Source: Ferrimonas balearica (lineage in GTDB: Bacteria; Pseudomonadota; Gammaproteobacteria; Enterobacterales; Shewanellaceae). Taken from it: a stretch of 64,000 nucleotides of DNA. The DNA lies in assembly GCF_019802055.1 (NCBI RefSeq), contig NZ_JAHVHW010000004.1:372001-436000 (forward strand). The letters are read 5' to 3'. The translations under genes were made by a program, and so were the position numbers. Below the pieces are notes generated by a model. That model ran no database searches and was not told where the DNA came from. It saw nothing but the letters and a program-made list of their open reading frames with translations. Shown here piece by piece: positions 29,606 to 38,857 of the stretch; position 1 is the first letter of the stretch; every line of letters begins with the position of its first letter.

Positions 29606-29795
29606 ACTGCCTCCAGCTCACACGACTTGAGCAACCCTAGCTAGTAGGTATAACTCAATGCATCGGAGAGGCGACAAACCAACCCCGTTGACTCGATTGC
29701 CTACTTGCCTCTTGCAGTTCCTGCCACGATCCCTATGTTGTAAGCAGTAAGACAATTTTTCGCCGTGCACTCGTAAGATAAGGACATTGATCGAT

Positions 29796-32108
29796 ATGCT
29801 GTGGCCCCCCTTTCGCGCGCGCCTTTTACTGGCTCAATCCCTGATGCTCATCGCCAGCGCCGCCTTTGCCTGGCAGGTCTACAGCAGTGGCCAACTGACC
29901 AACTCGATCGCCGAAGCGACCGTTACGGAGCGGCTTGCCGAACTGGTGGATATCCGCACCCTGCGAGAGGAGCATCTGGCAACAGAGCGGCTGCTCTACG
30001 AGTACTATGCGGAGCAGGAGCGGGAGCGTTACCTCACCAGCTATTACCTTATCCAGCACCGAATCGCTCAGGTCATCAGCAATCTGGACAGGCGGCTTCC
30101 CGGCCACCCCAATGTGGCGCAGATTGATCATCTTCAGACTGAAATCCATCAACTGGCTCAGCGTTTTGATCAGGCTTTATCGGAAACGCCCGTCGACTGG
30201 GAACAGACGCGGCGCCTGTTGAGCCAGATCAGTAATCTGCACCTGCAACTGGCTCCCCTGCTTACCCAACTGGAGCAGCAGCTCAACCAGCGCGCAACTC
30301 AAGGCCTGATAGAGACTCAGAGCAGCACCCGGGCCAGCACCACCTTTGCCCTGCTGTTTGCGCTTCTGATTGTGGTGGTCTCAATGAGCACGGGTCTGGT
30401 GGCCTCCCGGCTGCTGGCAGAGCGCACCGAACGCCGCCGTCTTTCCGCGTTTGCCGAACGAAATCCAGATCCAATCCTCAGTGTCACGCTGCAGGGCCAA
30501 CTGCTCTCCCTGAATCCCGCTGCCGAGCAGCTGGCTAAAGCGCTCAGCGTCACTCCGGAGCCCGCCAACCTGATCCCGGATCTGACCCGCCATCTCGGCA
30601 CCATGCTGATGGAACACAAGAGCGATTACGATTGGGAGTACGCATTGGGCCGACGACACCTGACGGCCCGGGCAGTCATGTTGGCGGACCTTAAGCAGGT
30701 CCAGGTGCATCTGCGCGACATCACCGCTGCCATTCGGGCAGAAGCGGAGTTGCGCCACCGGGCGACCCACGACCAGCTCACCGTGCTGCCCAATCGCCAG
30801 CAGTTTGATCAGGACGGTCAGCAGATGATTCGTCAGCATCCGGAGCGTCCTCTGACGCTGGGGCTGCTTAACCTGAACCGCTTTCACCAGGTCACCTCAC
30901 AGGTGGGGTTCCAGGCTGGCGACACCATTATCCAGACCACCGCGCAGCGCCTGAGCCGGGCCCTCAACCCGCTGAGCCTGCCAGAGCGTCCCATTGTGCT
31001 GTACCGATTTGGCGGCACCCGCTTCGCCCTGTTGATTCAGGGGGAGGTCGATGAAGAGGCCCTGACCACCATCGCCGACGCCATCGAAGAGGGGTTTGAC
31101 GCCCCGATCTACGCCGACAACACGCCAGCCAGCTTCCATCTTGAGTTTGATCAGGGCTACGCCCAGTACCCCCAGCACGCGGCCAACTGTCAGGAGCTGC
31201 TGCGCTGTGCCGATGCCGCCGTGCGGGAGGCTGCCCGCAGTCCGAGTCGAAGCTACATCCCCTTCACCCCCAGCATGCGGGAGGAGGAGAATCGGATGAT
31301 CGCCCTGGAAAACGAGCTGAGGGAGGCGATACAGAAGCATCAGTTTCAGCTCTACTTCCAGCCCCAGCAGCGACTCAATGATGATGGCCTGACCGGGGCG
31401 GAAGCGCTGCTGCGCTGGCAGCACCCGGAGCGCGGCCTGTTGGCGCCCGCAGACTTCATCCCGCTTGCTGAGCAGACCGGCCTGATTGTCAGTATTGGCG
31501 AGTGGGTACTCACTCAGGCCTGCATTCAGGCCCGTCAATGGATGGACCAAGGCTACAACCTGGTTATCTCCGTCAACCTGTCGGCGCGCCAGCTGCAACA
31601 CCCCAGCTTTGTCGACAAAGTTGCAGAGATACTCCGAATCACCGGGGCACCGCCACACCGTGTGGAGCTGGAGCTGACCGAGAGCATGCTGATGACCGAT
31701 CTGGACCGGGCTCACGACACCCTCTGTCAGCTCAAGACTCTTGGTCTTCAGCTGGCGATTGACGACTTCGGCACCGGCTACTCCTCCCTGGCTTACCTGA
31801 AGCGTCTACCGGTAGATACACTGAAGATTGATCGCAGCTTTGTGGCCAATATCCCGGATGATCCCCAGGACAGCGCCATCATCCGGGCCGTGCTGGAGCT
31901 GGCCCATCATCTGGGTCTGAAAGTGGTGGCGGAGGGAGTGGAAACCCAGGCCCAGCATGATTGGCTGCAGCAGGCGGGATGCAACGTCCTGCAGGGGTTC
32001 TGGTACAGTCGCCCACTGGCCTACAGCGATTGGGCCAATATGGTGAACACTCTGCCCTTAAAGGCCGCCTTTGAGGATGAGTCAATGCGTTGCCTAACAA
32101 AGAGTTAA
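29796..32108 (+). CDS. Membrane c-di-GMP phosphodiesterase (degenerate GGDEF + EAL)
   Basis: 770 residues from ATG 29796 (AAGGA upstream); an in-frame TTG at 29787 is possible. Order: TM1 (~5-25), a helical periplasmic sensor (~30-180), TM2 (~185-205), a PAS-like segment (~215-320), GGDEF (~325-475) and EAL (~500-760). The GGDEF signature is FGGTRFAL, so cyclase activity is unlikely. The EAL domain keeps its metal and catalytic residues: GAEALLRW, SVNLSARQ, ELTESMLM, IDDFGTGYSSL, LKIDRSF and AEGVETQ. It should hydrolyse c-di-GMP in response to a periplasmic signal. Its position between the lyases and nagR suggests, but does not prove, a link with polysaccharide use. Confidence 0.93.
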   Translation: MLWPPFRARLLLAQSLMLIASAAFAWQVYSSGQLTNSIAEATVTERLAELVDIRTLREEHLATERLLYEYYAEQERERYLTSYYLIQHRIAQVISNLDRRLPGHPNVAQIDHLQTEIHQLAQRFDQALSETPVDWEQTRRLLSQISNLHLQLAPLLTQLEQQLNQRATQGLIETQSSTRASTTFALLFALLIVVVSMSTGLVASRLLAERTERRRLSAFAERNPDPILSVTLQGQLLSLNPAAEQLAKALSVTPEPANLIPDLTRHLGTMLMEHKSDYDWEYALGRRHLTARAVMLADLKQVQVHLRDITAAIRAEAELRHRATHDQLTVLPNRQQFDQDGQQMIRQHPERPLTLGLLNLNRFHQVTSQVGFQAGDTIIQTTAQRLSRALNPLSLPERPIVLYRFGGTRFALLIQGEVDEEALTTIADAIEEGFDAPIYADNTPASFHLEFDQGYAQYPQHAANCQELLRCADAAVREAARSPSRSYIPFTPSMREEENRMIALENELREAIQKHQFQLYFQPQQRLNDDGLTGAEALLRWQHPERGLLAPADFIPLAEQTGLIVSIGEWVLTQACIQARQWMDQGYNLVISVNLSARQLQHPSFVDKVAEILRITGAPPHRVELELTESMLMTDLDRAHDTLCQLKTLGLQLAIDDFGTGYSSLAYLKRLPVDTLKIDRSFVANIPDDPQDSAIIRAVLELAHHLGLKVVAEGVETQAQHDWLQQAGCNVLQGFWYSRPLAYSDWANMVNTLPLKAAFEDESMRCLTKS

Positions 32109-32171
32109 CCTTTAGACTCAGGGGTCTACCCGGCCCCGTTTCCCTCAGGCCGGGCCCGTACAGGAGCCTGC

Positions 32172-33188
32172 ATGAAGATCACCATTAAAGACGTTGCCGC
32201 CAAAGCCGGCGTCAGCATTAAAACCGTCTCCCGGGTGATCAATAACGAGCCATCAGTAAAGTCCCACACCTTTGAGAGGGTGCAGGCCGCCATTGATGAG
32301 CTCAACTACCAGCCCAATGCGGCGGCGCGAAATCTGGCAGGCACCAAGGCTTACGCCATCGGCTTTATCTACGACAACCCCAACGCCTACTACGTTATCG
32401 ACATGCAGAACGGCATCCTGGATGCCTGCCGCAGTCAGGGCTACGAGCTGCTGATCCACCCTTGTGACGCCAAGGCGGAGAACATCTGCCAGCAACTTTC
32501 CGCCATGGTGAAGCGCTCCCGGGTTGCCGGTCTGGTGTTAACCCCTCCCTTCTCCGAGTCTCCCGCTATCGTGAATACGCTGGAGCAACTCGATGTCGCC
32601 TTTGTCCGCATTGTGTCCGGCTCTGGCGAAGGGGATGCGGATCCAAACTGCCTCTACATCGACGACCGTCAGGGCGCCTATGCCATTACCGAGCACCTGA
32701 TTCAGTTGGGGCACCAGCGCATCGGCTTCCTCTGCGGTGATAGCGAGCACCACTCCAGCTATGAGCGTCTGAAAGGGTTTAAACAGGCCCTGGCTGACCA
32801 CCAGTTGAAAGTGGATCCCCAGCTGATTCTGGAGGGGCGTTACGCCTTTGAATCCGGGGTGGAGAATGCGCAAACGCTGCTGGGCCAGAGCAACCCGCCC
32901 ACCGCGATGTTTGCCTGTAACGATGAGATTGCCGCAGGGGCGCTGTTTGCCGCCCGGCTGTCCGGGGTGGCGATTCCGGACCAACTCTCCATCGTTGGCT
33001 TCGAGAACAGCCCCTTCTCCCGCCAGACCTGGCCCAAGCTGACCACGGTGGATCAGCCCATTGTTGGTATCGCCCATCAGGCGACCGAGCAGCTTATCCG
33101 GCAGATCCGCCGCCAGAGTGATGGTGAGGCCCAGACCTTTGTGCCACAGCCGGTCATCCGTGACTCCTCCGGGCCTCATCCCCGCTGA
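32172..33188 (+). CDS. nagR: LacI-family repressor of GlcNAc/chitin utilisation (NagR)
   Basis: 338 residues starting behind CAGGAG. The LacI helix-turn-helix (ITIKDVAAKAGVSIKTVSRVINNEPSVK) and hinge are at 1-60. The rest is the periplasmic-binding-protein-like effector domain (DNPNAYYVIDMQNGILDACRSQGY, GHQRIGFLCGDSEHHSSYERLKGF, FACNDEIAAGAL). In Shewanella a LacI regulator in this gene context controls the GlcNAc genes through a palindrome of the AATGACA-N4-TGTCATT type. Five such sites occur here at 38.9, 41.7, 41.8, 49.3 and 49.5 kb. The gene converges on nagX, with stops 2 bp apart. Confidence 0.92.
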   Translation: MKITIKDVAAKAGVSIKTVSRVINNEPSVKSHTFERVQAAIDELNYQPNAAARNLAGTKAYAIGFIYDNPNAYYVIDMQNGILDACRSQGYELLIHPCDAKAENICQQLSAMVKRSRVAGLVLTPPFSESPAIVNTLEQLDVAFVRIVSGSGEGDADPNCLYIDDRQGAYAITEHLIQLGHQRIGFLCGDSEHHSSYERLKGFKQALADHQLKVDPQLILEGRYAFESGVENAQTLLGQSNPPTAMFACNDEIAAGALFAARLSGVAIPDQLSIVGFENSPFSRQTWPKLTTVDQPIVGIAHQATEQLIRQIRRQSDGEAQTFVPQPVIRDSSGPHPR

Positions 33189-33189
33189 T

Positions 33190-34290
33190 TCAGACCTTCA
33201 GAAAGATCCCCCGTCTGGCCATGATGGCCAGCACTGCCCATTGCAGCGCCAGTAGGCCAATCACGGCGGCCAGCGCCTGTGCTGGCTCGGGCAGTGCCGA
33301 AATGACGCCGCCAATCAGGCTGTCGACGGTATAACCCCAGTCAAACCAGGCGCTGGCCAGGTAGATAAAGATGGAATTCACCCCAATCAGGGCGAACAGG
33401 TGGCCCATACGCCGCCACTGCAACCCATCGACCAACACCAGGAACAGCGCCAGAAACAGCGCACTCCAGCCGACGGTGACAGCCACAAAGGTGAGGGTCC
33501 AGAGGGTCTTGTTGACCGGAATAACGCCGTGCAGTGACCAGCCAATGCCGATGGCAAGCGCACCGGCCCCGGCCAGAACCAGAGCCCGTCGCCACACCGA
33601 GTGGGGCTGACGCAACCAGTAGCCTGCCCAGACGCCAATCAATGCGTTCAGTGCGGCACTCAGATGGGACAGCAGTCCCTCCGGGTCCAGCGGCGCATTG
33701 CGGTAGGTGATGCCCGGCAGCAGGTGCTGATCTACCCAGGTATTGAGAGAGGCTTCCGCACTGTAAGGGGCGGTACCCCACAGCCCCTGCGCCAGCCCAT
33801 AAACCAATGCCACCCCTGCCCCAACCAGCAGTTGGCCACGCCACGGCAGATGCCAGGCGATCATCGCCGCCAGGAACCAGGCCATGCCGATACGCCCCAA
33901 TACGCTGGCGTAGCGCACCTCATCAAGGGCCATCGGCATCCCCGTGCCCCAGCCATGGTTGTAGAGCACCCCCAGCACGCAGAGCAGCAACAGTCGCTTC
34001 AGTGCCTTGCGGTAATGGGGTTGGCGTTCAGCCCAGGGCAGACCCGCGAGAGACTGGCGCTGCAGCCCGATGGTGACGCCGGAGAGGAAGATAAAGAGCG
34101 GGAAGATCAGGTCGTAGAAGGTGAAGCCGTGCCAGTTGCTGTGCAGCATCTCATTGGCCGCAAGTTGCCACAGGGGCCAGCCGGTCAGCAGGAGCAGCGC
34201 GGCGAACAGCTTCTCCCCACCGATGATCCAGAACATGTCAAAGCCTCGCAGGGCATCCAGTGCCTGGAGGCGAGATTTGGGAGTCGACAT
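33190..34290 (-). CDS. nagX: NagX, multi-TM DUF5009/HGSNAT-like membrane protein
   Basis: 366 residues from ATG 34290 (AGGAAG 5 bp upstream). The N-terminus SRLQALDALRGFDMFWIIGGEKLF and the segment FTFYDLIFPLFIFLSGVTIG are typical of this family, related to heparan-alpha-glucosaminide N-acetyltransferase. About ten TM helices are visible. It is the last gene of the nagK-nagB-nagA-nagP-nagX operon. Its biochemical role in bacteria is not established; acetyl transfer to or from an amino sugar at the membrane is an inference from the fold. A UUCG-capped hairpin separates it from nagP. Confidence 0.87.
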   Translation of the reverse strand: MSTPKSRLQALDALRGFDMFWIIGGEKLFAALLLLTGWPLWQLAANEMLHSNWHGFTFYDLIFPLFIFLSGVTIGLQRQSLAGLPWAERQPHYRKALKRLLLLCVLGVLYNHGWGTGMPMALDEVRYASVLGRIGMAWFLAAMIAWHLPWRGQLLVGAGVALVYGLAQGLWGTAPYSAEASLNTWVDQHLLPGITYRNAPLDPEGLLSHLSAALNALIGVWAGYWLRQPHSVWRRALVLAGAGALAIGIGWSLHGVIPVNKTLWTLTFVAVTVGWSALFLALFLVLVDGLQWRRMGHLFALIGVNSIFIYLASAWFDWGYTVDSLIGGVISALPEPAQALAAVIGLLALQWAVLAIMARRGIFLKV

Positions 34291-34307
34291 TACCACTTCC
34301 TGTGAAA

Positions 34308-34327
34308 ACCGGGGCCGAAGCCCCGGT
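34308..34327 (-). other. UUCG-tetraloop hairpin between nagP and nagX
   Basis: On the minus strand ACCGGGGC-TTCG-GCCCCGGT: an 8-bp perfect GC stem with the very stable C(UUCG)G loop, 8 bp past the nagP stop. No T-run follows, so it probably protects or separates mRNA segments in the nag operon. Confidence 0.7.
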
Positions 34328-34335
34328 GTGATGCC

Positions 34336-35649
34336 TTACCAGCTGCGGAGCTTATGCCCCTTCACGGCGTAGAAGAAGATAAACAGGTAACAGGGCAGGC
34401 CCAGCCAATAGGCCAGCTGGATGTCACCGGTCAGGTGGGCGATCTTGCCGAACACCAGCGGCAGAATGGCGCCACCGGAGATCCCCATGATCAGCAGGGC
34501 GGAGCCCTGTGCGGTGAACTTGCCCAGACCATCCAGAGCCAGCGGCCAGATGGCGGGCCACACCAGGGCGTGAGCCAGCCCCATCAGAGCCACAAAGGTG
34601 ATGGCATCCGGCACCACTGGCACCCCACTCCAGCCCCACAGCAGGTCCGCAATGGCGGTGCTCTGCTCGGAGGCGGTGGTCACGCCGATAACACAAAGCA
34701 GTCCGGCAACGGCGGAAAGCAGCAGCGCTTTCTGTTGGGACAGGAAGCGGGGAATGCAGGTTACGCCCACCAGGTAACCAATCACCATAAACACCATGGT
34801 GTAGGAGGTCAGCGCCGCAAAATTGGGCACGTCCAACTGACTGCCGTAGAGACCGATGGTGTCCGCCGCAATCACTTCGATGCCCACATAGAAGAACAGG
34901 GCGATGGCACCCAGCACCACCTGCGGGAAGTGGGTGATGCTGCCTTTGTCAGCGTGCTCCGCTTCCTCTTCAAACTCCAACTCAGGCAGGCTGGAAAACT
35001 TCACCAGACCAATCAGCGCCGCCAGAACCGCAGCCATATAGAGATAGGGTTCTACCAGGCGGTTGGAGAGCTCCTCAACCTGCGCCGTACGCTCCGCCTC
35101 GGGCAACTGGGCCAGATGGTCCGCGGTAAAGCCTTCAAAGCCGGACAGCACGAGTGCGGTAAACACCACCGGCACAATCACACCCGCGCCTTTGTTGATC
35201 AGCCCCATGATGCTGATGCGAACGGCGGCGGTCTCTCGCGGGCCAATCATAACCACGTAGGGGTTGGAGGCGGTTTGCAGGATGGTGAGGCCGGTACCGA
35301 GCACAAACAGGGCAGCGAGGAACAGCGCGTAGTTGGCACTTTGCGCCGCACCGATAAACACCAGCGCACCGACGGCCATCAGCGCCAGACCAACGGCCAT
35401 CCCGTTTTTGTAGCCGGTTCGCTTCAGAATGCTGGACATCGGCAACGCCATCACCGTGTAGGCGATGTAGAAGGCGAAGGTCACAAACAGCGCCTGGAAC
35501 TCGTTAAGATCGCAGATGATCTGCAGGAAAGGGATCAACGAGCCGTTGAGCCAGGTGACAAATCCAAAAATGAAAAACATGGTACCGATGATGAACATCG
35601 GCATCAGGCTGCTCTTGCTCTGAGCGACCGATTGCTTGGCTTCTATCAT
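34336..35649 (-). CDS. nagP: GlcNAc permease NagP (FucP-type MFS sugar:H+ symporter)
   Basis: 437 residues with 12 TM helices. ATG 35649 is chosen because MIEAKQSVAQSKSSLMPMFIIGTMFFIFGFVTWLNG begins there, a classic FHS/FucP-family start; the upstream extension is not membrane-like. Conserved pieces: FVTWLNGSLIPFLQ, LQTASNPYVVMIGP, FYVGIEVIAADTIGLY and LVWPAIWPLALDGLGKFT. In Shewanella the NagP protein in this operon imports GlcNAc. It follows nagA with a hairpin in the 120-bp gap. Confidence 0.93.
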   Translation of the reverse strand: MIEAKQSVAQSKSSLMPMFIIGTMFFIFGFVTWLNGSLIPFLQIICDLNEFQALFVTFAFYIAYTVMALPMSSILKRTGYKNGMAVGLALMAVGALVFIGAAQSANYALFLAALFVLGTGLTILQTASNPYVVMIGPRETAAVRISIMGLINKGAGVIVPVVFTALVLSGFEGFTADHLAQLPEAERTAQVEELSNRLVEPYLYMAAVLAALIGLVKFSSLPELEFEEEAEHADKGSITHFPQVVLGAIALFFYVGIEVIAADTIGLYGSQLDVPNFAALTSYTMVFMVIGYLVGVTCIPRFLSQQKALLLSAVAGLLCVIGVTTASEQSTAIADLLWGWSGVPVVPDAITFVALMGLAHALVWPAIWPLALDGLGKFTAQGSALLIMGISGGAILPLVFGKIAHLTGDIQLAYWLGLPCYLFIFFYAVKGHKLRSW

Positions 35650-35733
35650 AGTTATCGCTTCTCTTCCGTTGGCTTTAATCGGGCGGGAGAGACTGATCGG
35701 CATCCCTGCTCTCGCCCCCACCAAATGCACAAT

Positions 35734-35758
35734 GGCCGGCTCCCAATGGGATCCGGCC
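35734..35758 (-). other. Intercistronic hairpin between nagA and nagP
   Basis: Stem GGCCGG-N-TCCCA / TGGGA-N-CCGGCC with almost no loop, 11 bp past the nagA stop codon and without a T-run. Confidence 0.5.
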
Positions 35759-35769
35759 TGTGTTTATCG

Positions 35770-36900
35770 TTATGAATTCAGTTTGGCGTGACCACCGATC
35801 CAGCACTGGATCACCCGGTAGTCATCGTCCAGCAGCACCATATCGGCGCTGGCCCCGACCCGAAGGCGCCCCGGGTTTTCCAACCCAAGGAACTCCGCCG
35901 GGTAGCGGCTGGCCATCTTGAACGCCTCAGCCTCCGACAGGCCCAGTTGGCGCACGCTGTTTCGTACCGCCGTCGCCATATCCAGTACCGAGCCCGCCAG
36001 CTCGCCGGTGGGGGCGGTCAACTTGTCACCCTCACGCCGAATGGTGCGCCCCAACAGCGTGAAAGTGTCGCCCTCCATCCCAACCGGCGGCATGGCGTCG
36101 GTGACCAGCATCATCTTCTCGGCCGCCTTCGACTGAATCGCCAGTTGCAGACTGGCGTCATGGACATGGTGACCGTCGACAATCAGGCCGCACCAGCTGT
36201 GTTGATCCAGCAGCGCGGCTCCTACCATGCCCGGCTCCCGTGAGGTGAAAGCGGACATGGCGTTGAACAGATGGGTAAACCCGCAAGCCCCTGCGGCCAG
36301 TGCGGCCTGTGCCGTGGCATAGTCCGCATCGGAGTGCCCCAGACACACCTTTACGCCCGCCGCCGTCAGTTCGGCGATCTGCTCCGCCGGCACGTTTTCA
36401 GGGGCCAGGGTGACCACAACGGTGCCCAGATCCTTGCGGGTGTACACCGCCATTTCGGCGTCGGTCAGCGGACGGATATGCTCGGCACTGTGCACCCCTT
36501 TTTTGGCCACACTCAGGTGTGGCCCTTCAAAGTGCACACCGAGAACACCGGCACAGCCTTCTCGCAGCGCAGCCGCTACCGCATCCGCGCCCTGCTGCAA
36601 TACCTCAAGGCTGTCGGTAATCAGAGTCGGCAGATACCCGGTGGTACCAAAGCGGGCATGGGCCGCGCCAATGGTGGCGATACTGTTTACCGAGGGATCC
36701 CCGTTAAACAGGGCGCCGCCCCCGCCATTTACCTGCACATCAACAAAACCCGGTACCAGAGTGCCCTCAAGCTTCCGGGCATCACTGGGCGGCTGGCCGT
36801 GGCCCAATGCGACCACTTTGCCGTTGTCGATGGTCAGCCAGGCATCCTGGTGAAAGCGTTCACCATTGAACAGTCGGCTGATCTGATAGGTCTGCCTCAT
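35770..36900 (-). CDS. nagA: N-acetylglucosamine-6-phosphate deacetylase
   Basis: 376 residues. It converts GlcNAc-6-P to GlcN-6-P and acetate in the cytosol. Family motifs: LVPGFVDVQVNGGGG, the metal-binding Glu in LGVHFEGPHLS, CLGHSDADY with its His, HLFNAMSAFTSREPGMVGA, DGHHVH, and the catalytic Asp in LVTDAMPPVG. Length is near the usual 380. It begins 7 bp after the nagB-II stop codon, within the nag operon. Confidence 0.96.
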   Translation of the reverse strand: MRQTYQISRLFNGERFHQDAWLTIDNGKVVALGHGQPPSDARKLEGTLVPGFVDVQVNGGGGALFNGDPSVNSIATIGAAHARFGTTGYLPTLITDSLEVLQQGADAVAAALREGCAGVLGVHFEGPHLSVAKKGVHSAEHIRPLTDAEMAVYTRKDLGTVVVTLAPENVPAEQIAELTAAGVKVCLGHSDADYATAQAALAAGACGFTHLFNAMSAFTSREPGMVGAALLDQHSWCGLIVDGHHVHDASLQLAIQSKAAEKMMLVTDAMPPVGMEGDTFTLLGRTIRREGDKLTAPTGELAGSVLDMATAVRNSVRQLGLSEAEAFKMASRYPAEFLGLENPGRLRVGASADMVLLDDDYRVIQCWIGGHAKLNS

Positions 36901-36907
36901 GATTGCC

Positions 36908-37900
36908 TCACAGGGTTTGAGTGACTTTTTTCAGTCCCTTCGGGTTATCCGGATCGATGCCTCGGGCCAGAGCCACTTTTTCTACGTCCAGGTAGAAACG
37001 CTGCATCAGGGTCAGGGGCGCCAGACGGGGATGGGGCTGGCCCACCTGGTGCATCTTAATCACGTTGGCGCCACGGCTGGCAATCTCCGCCATCTGCTCA
37101 CGGTGCGCCGCAGCGGATTCATCATCGATATCCAGCTCCAGGATGGTCAACTCCTGCTCCACCAGAGTCACCGGCCCATGCAGGAACTCTGCGCTGGAGA
37201 ACGCCTCGGCGTGGATCCCACACACCTCTTTCAGCTTCAGGGCGATCTCTTTGGCGATGGCGTAACCCAGGCCGCGGCCCAACACCACCAGGTTTTTCAC
37301 CTGTGCCAGCGGTTCGGCAGTCAGCTGAACCGGTGCCTGAGCAGCAGCGTCGAGTGATGCGGGCAGATGGTCCATCGCTTCGGCCAGCTCACGACGGCCA
37401 CCCCAGGCCGCAACCAGATGCAGCAGGGCGCTCAGGGTCGCCAGATAGCTCTTGGTGGCGGCCACCGCCTTCTCTTCACCGGCGCGCAGCGGCAGAACAA
37501 AATCCGCCAGCGCCGCCAGAGGGGATTGCTCGTCGTTGACCAGCGCCACAACCCGGGCGCCGTTCGCTTTGGCCATGCGGGCCTGGGCCAGGATGTCCGG
37601 GCTGCGGCCAGACTGGGAGATAACCAGAACCAGTGCCCCTTCCAGCTGCAAAGGACGGCCATAGATGCTGGCGATGGAGGGGGCAGAGGCAAAGGTGGGG
37701 ATCCCCATCTCAATCTCAATCAGGTACTTGGCGAACACACCGGCGTGATCGGAGCTGCCCCGTCCCACCCACATCACAAACTTGGGGGGCGTGGCACGCA
37801 GTTGCGCGCCAAGCTGCTGCAGTACGGCGCCATTATGGCCCAGTTGATCTTGTACTCGTGCGGAGGCTTCCAGCGCCTCACGCTCCATAATGCTGCTCAT
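36908..37900 (-). CDS. nagB-II: Glucosamine-6-phosphate deaminase, SIS-domain type (NagB-II)
   Basis: 330 residues with two SIS domains (~30-170 and ~195-320). It resembles the isomerase half of GlmS but lacks the glutaminase domain, and replaces classical NagB in Shewanella. Motifs: VMWVGRGSSDHAGVFAKYLIE, VLVISQSGRSPD, AVAATKSYLATL, LGRGLGYAIAKEIALKLKEVCGIHAEAFSSAEFLHGPVTLVE and the C-terminal LARGIDPDNPKGLKKVTQTL. The product is fructose-6-phosphate plus ammonia. Its ATG overlaps the nagK stop by one base (TAATG), so the two are coupled. Confidence 0.95.
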   Translation of the reverse strand: MSSIMEREALEASARVQDQLGHNGAVLQQLGAQLRATPPKFVMWVGRGSSDHAGVFAKYLIEIEMGIPTFASAPSIASIYGRPLQLEGALVLVISQSGRSPDILAQARMAKANGARVVALVNDEQSPLAALADFVLPLRAGEEKAVAATKSYLATLSALLHLVAAWGGRRELAEAMDHLPASLDAAAQAPVQLTAEPLAQVKNLVVLGRGLGYAIAKEIALKLKEVCGIHAEAFSSAEFLHGPVTLVEQELTILELDIDDESAAAHREQMAEIASRGANVIKMHQVGQPHPRLAPLTLMQRFYLDVEKVALARGIDPDNPKGLKKVTQTL

Positions 37901-38808
37901 TATCCTTGCTCCTTACGTGCGCCGGCGCGGCGCTGATCCTGGGCGAAAAATACCGCGCCCATCTCGGGCGTCGCCTGGGCGGGAGACAGCGCCTCCTGCA
38001 CCTCCGGACTCAGGTGGGGAATCACCAGAGGGCCCAGTCCCCCCAGCAGGGAGAGGCGCGGCGCCCCGGCGTCCAGCAGCTGACGCGCCAGACGGTTGAT
38101 GTAGTCGGCACCCTCGGCGCGAATGGCCAGGGCTTCCGGGTCGCCCTGCTCTGCCGCTTCAAACACGACCGCAGCCAAACGGGCGTAGGCGGTGGAACGC
38201 TGGCCAGCCAGTTGCTCCACCCAGGACAGAGGCTCCTGAGAACCCAGCGCCCGGGCCAGTCCGGCGCCCATTGCGGTGGCGGGAGCCAGCCCATCGCTGG
38301 CTTCCAGTGCATGCTGGACGGCCATCAGCCCATACCAGGCACCGCTGCCCTTGTCCCCTTGGGGGAAGCCGTGGCCACCGACGATGGTCTGTTTGCCAGC
38401 CAGGTCGAGAAAGCCGCAGGAACCGGTTCCGGTAATCATGATGGCGCCATCCTGGCGACCATGCGCCCCCAGGCAGGCAATATGAAGATCGGTGGTCAGA
38501 TGCAGCGCCGCAAAGGGGTGCTGCCAGGCGTTCATCGCCGCGAAGCAGGAGGGCAGATTGACACCGGCAAGACCGGCGCCCGCCACACACTCGCCCAACT
38601 GTTCGGCACTCAGGCCCGCTGCTTCCAGGGCCTGGACGCAGGCATCCACGATCGCCTCGCGGGCGGCTTCCATCCCGTTCACCGGGTTGGCGGCACCGGA
38701 CAAACCGGTGCCCATCACCCCTTTGCTGGGGTGGAAGAGAATGGCGCGGCACTTGCTGCCACCACCATCGATCCCCAGCAGCAGGGGACTGTCCAAGCTC
38801 GCCAACAT
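37900..38808 (-). CDS. nagK: N-acetylglucosamine kinase, BadF/BcrA ATPase type (NagK)
   Basis: 302 residues from ATG 38808, which has AGGAG 6 bp upstream. It phosphorylates imported GlcNAc with ATP. ASKHA-fold motifs: LLLGIDGGGSKCRAIL (phosphate 1), GTGSCGFL (phosphate 2) and the sugar-site region GGHGFPQGDKGSGAWYG. LSLLGGLGPLVIPHL is the adenosine motif. It is the first gene of the nag operon. A NagR operator (38858-38875) lies 50 bp upstream and overlaps the end of the hex gene. Confidence 0.93.
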   Translation of the reverse strand: MLASLDSPLLLGIDGGGSKCRAILFHPSKGVMGTGLSGAANPVNGMEAAREAIVDACVQALEAAGLSAEQLGECVAGAGLAGVNLPSCFAAMNAWQHPFAALHLTTDLHIACLGAHGRQDGAIMITGTGSCGFLDLAGKQTIVGGHGFPQGDKGSGAWYGLMAVQHALEASDGLAPATAMGAGLARALGSQEPLSWVEQLAGQRSTAYARLAAVVFEAAEQGDPEALAIRAEGADYINRLARQLLDAGAPRLSLLGGLGPLVIPHLSPEVQEALSPAQATPEMGAVFFAQDQRRAGARKEQG

Positions 38809-38857
38809 CGGGTTCTCCTGTTCGCTTTGGCCGGTCGATGGCTCGTAATTGTCCGAT

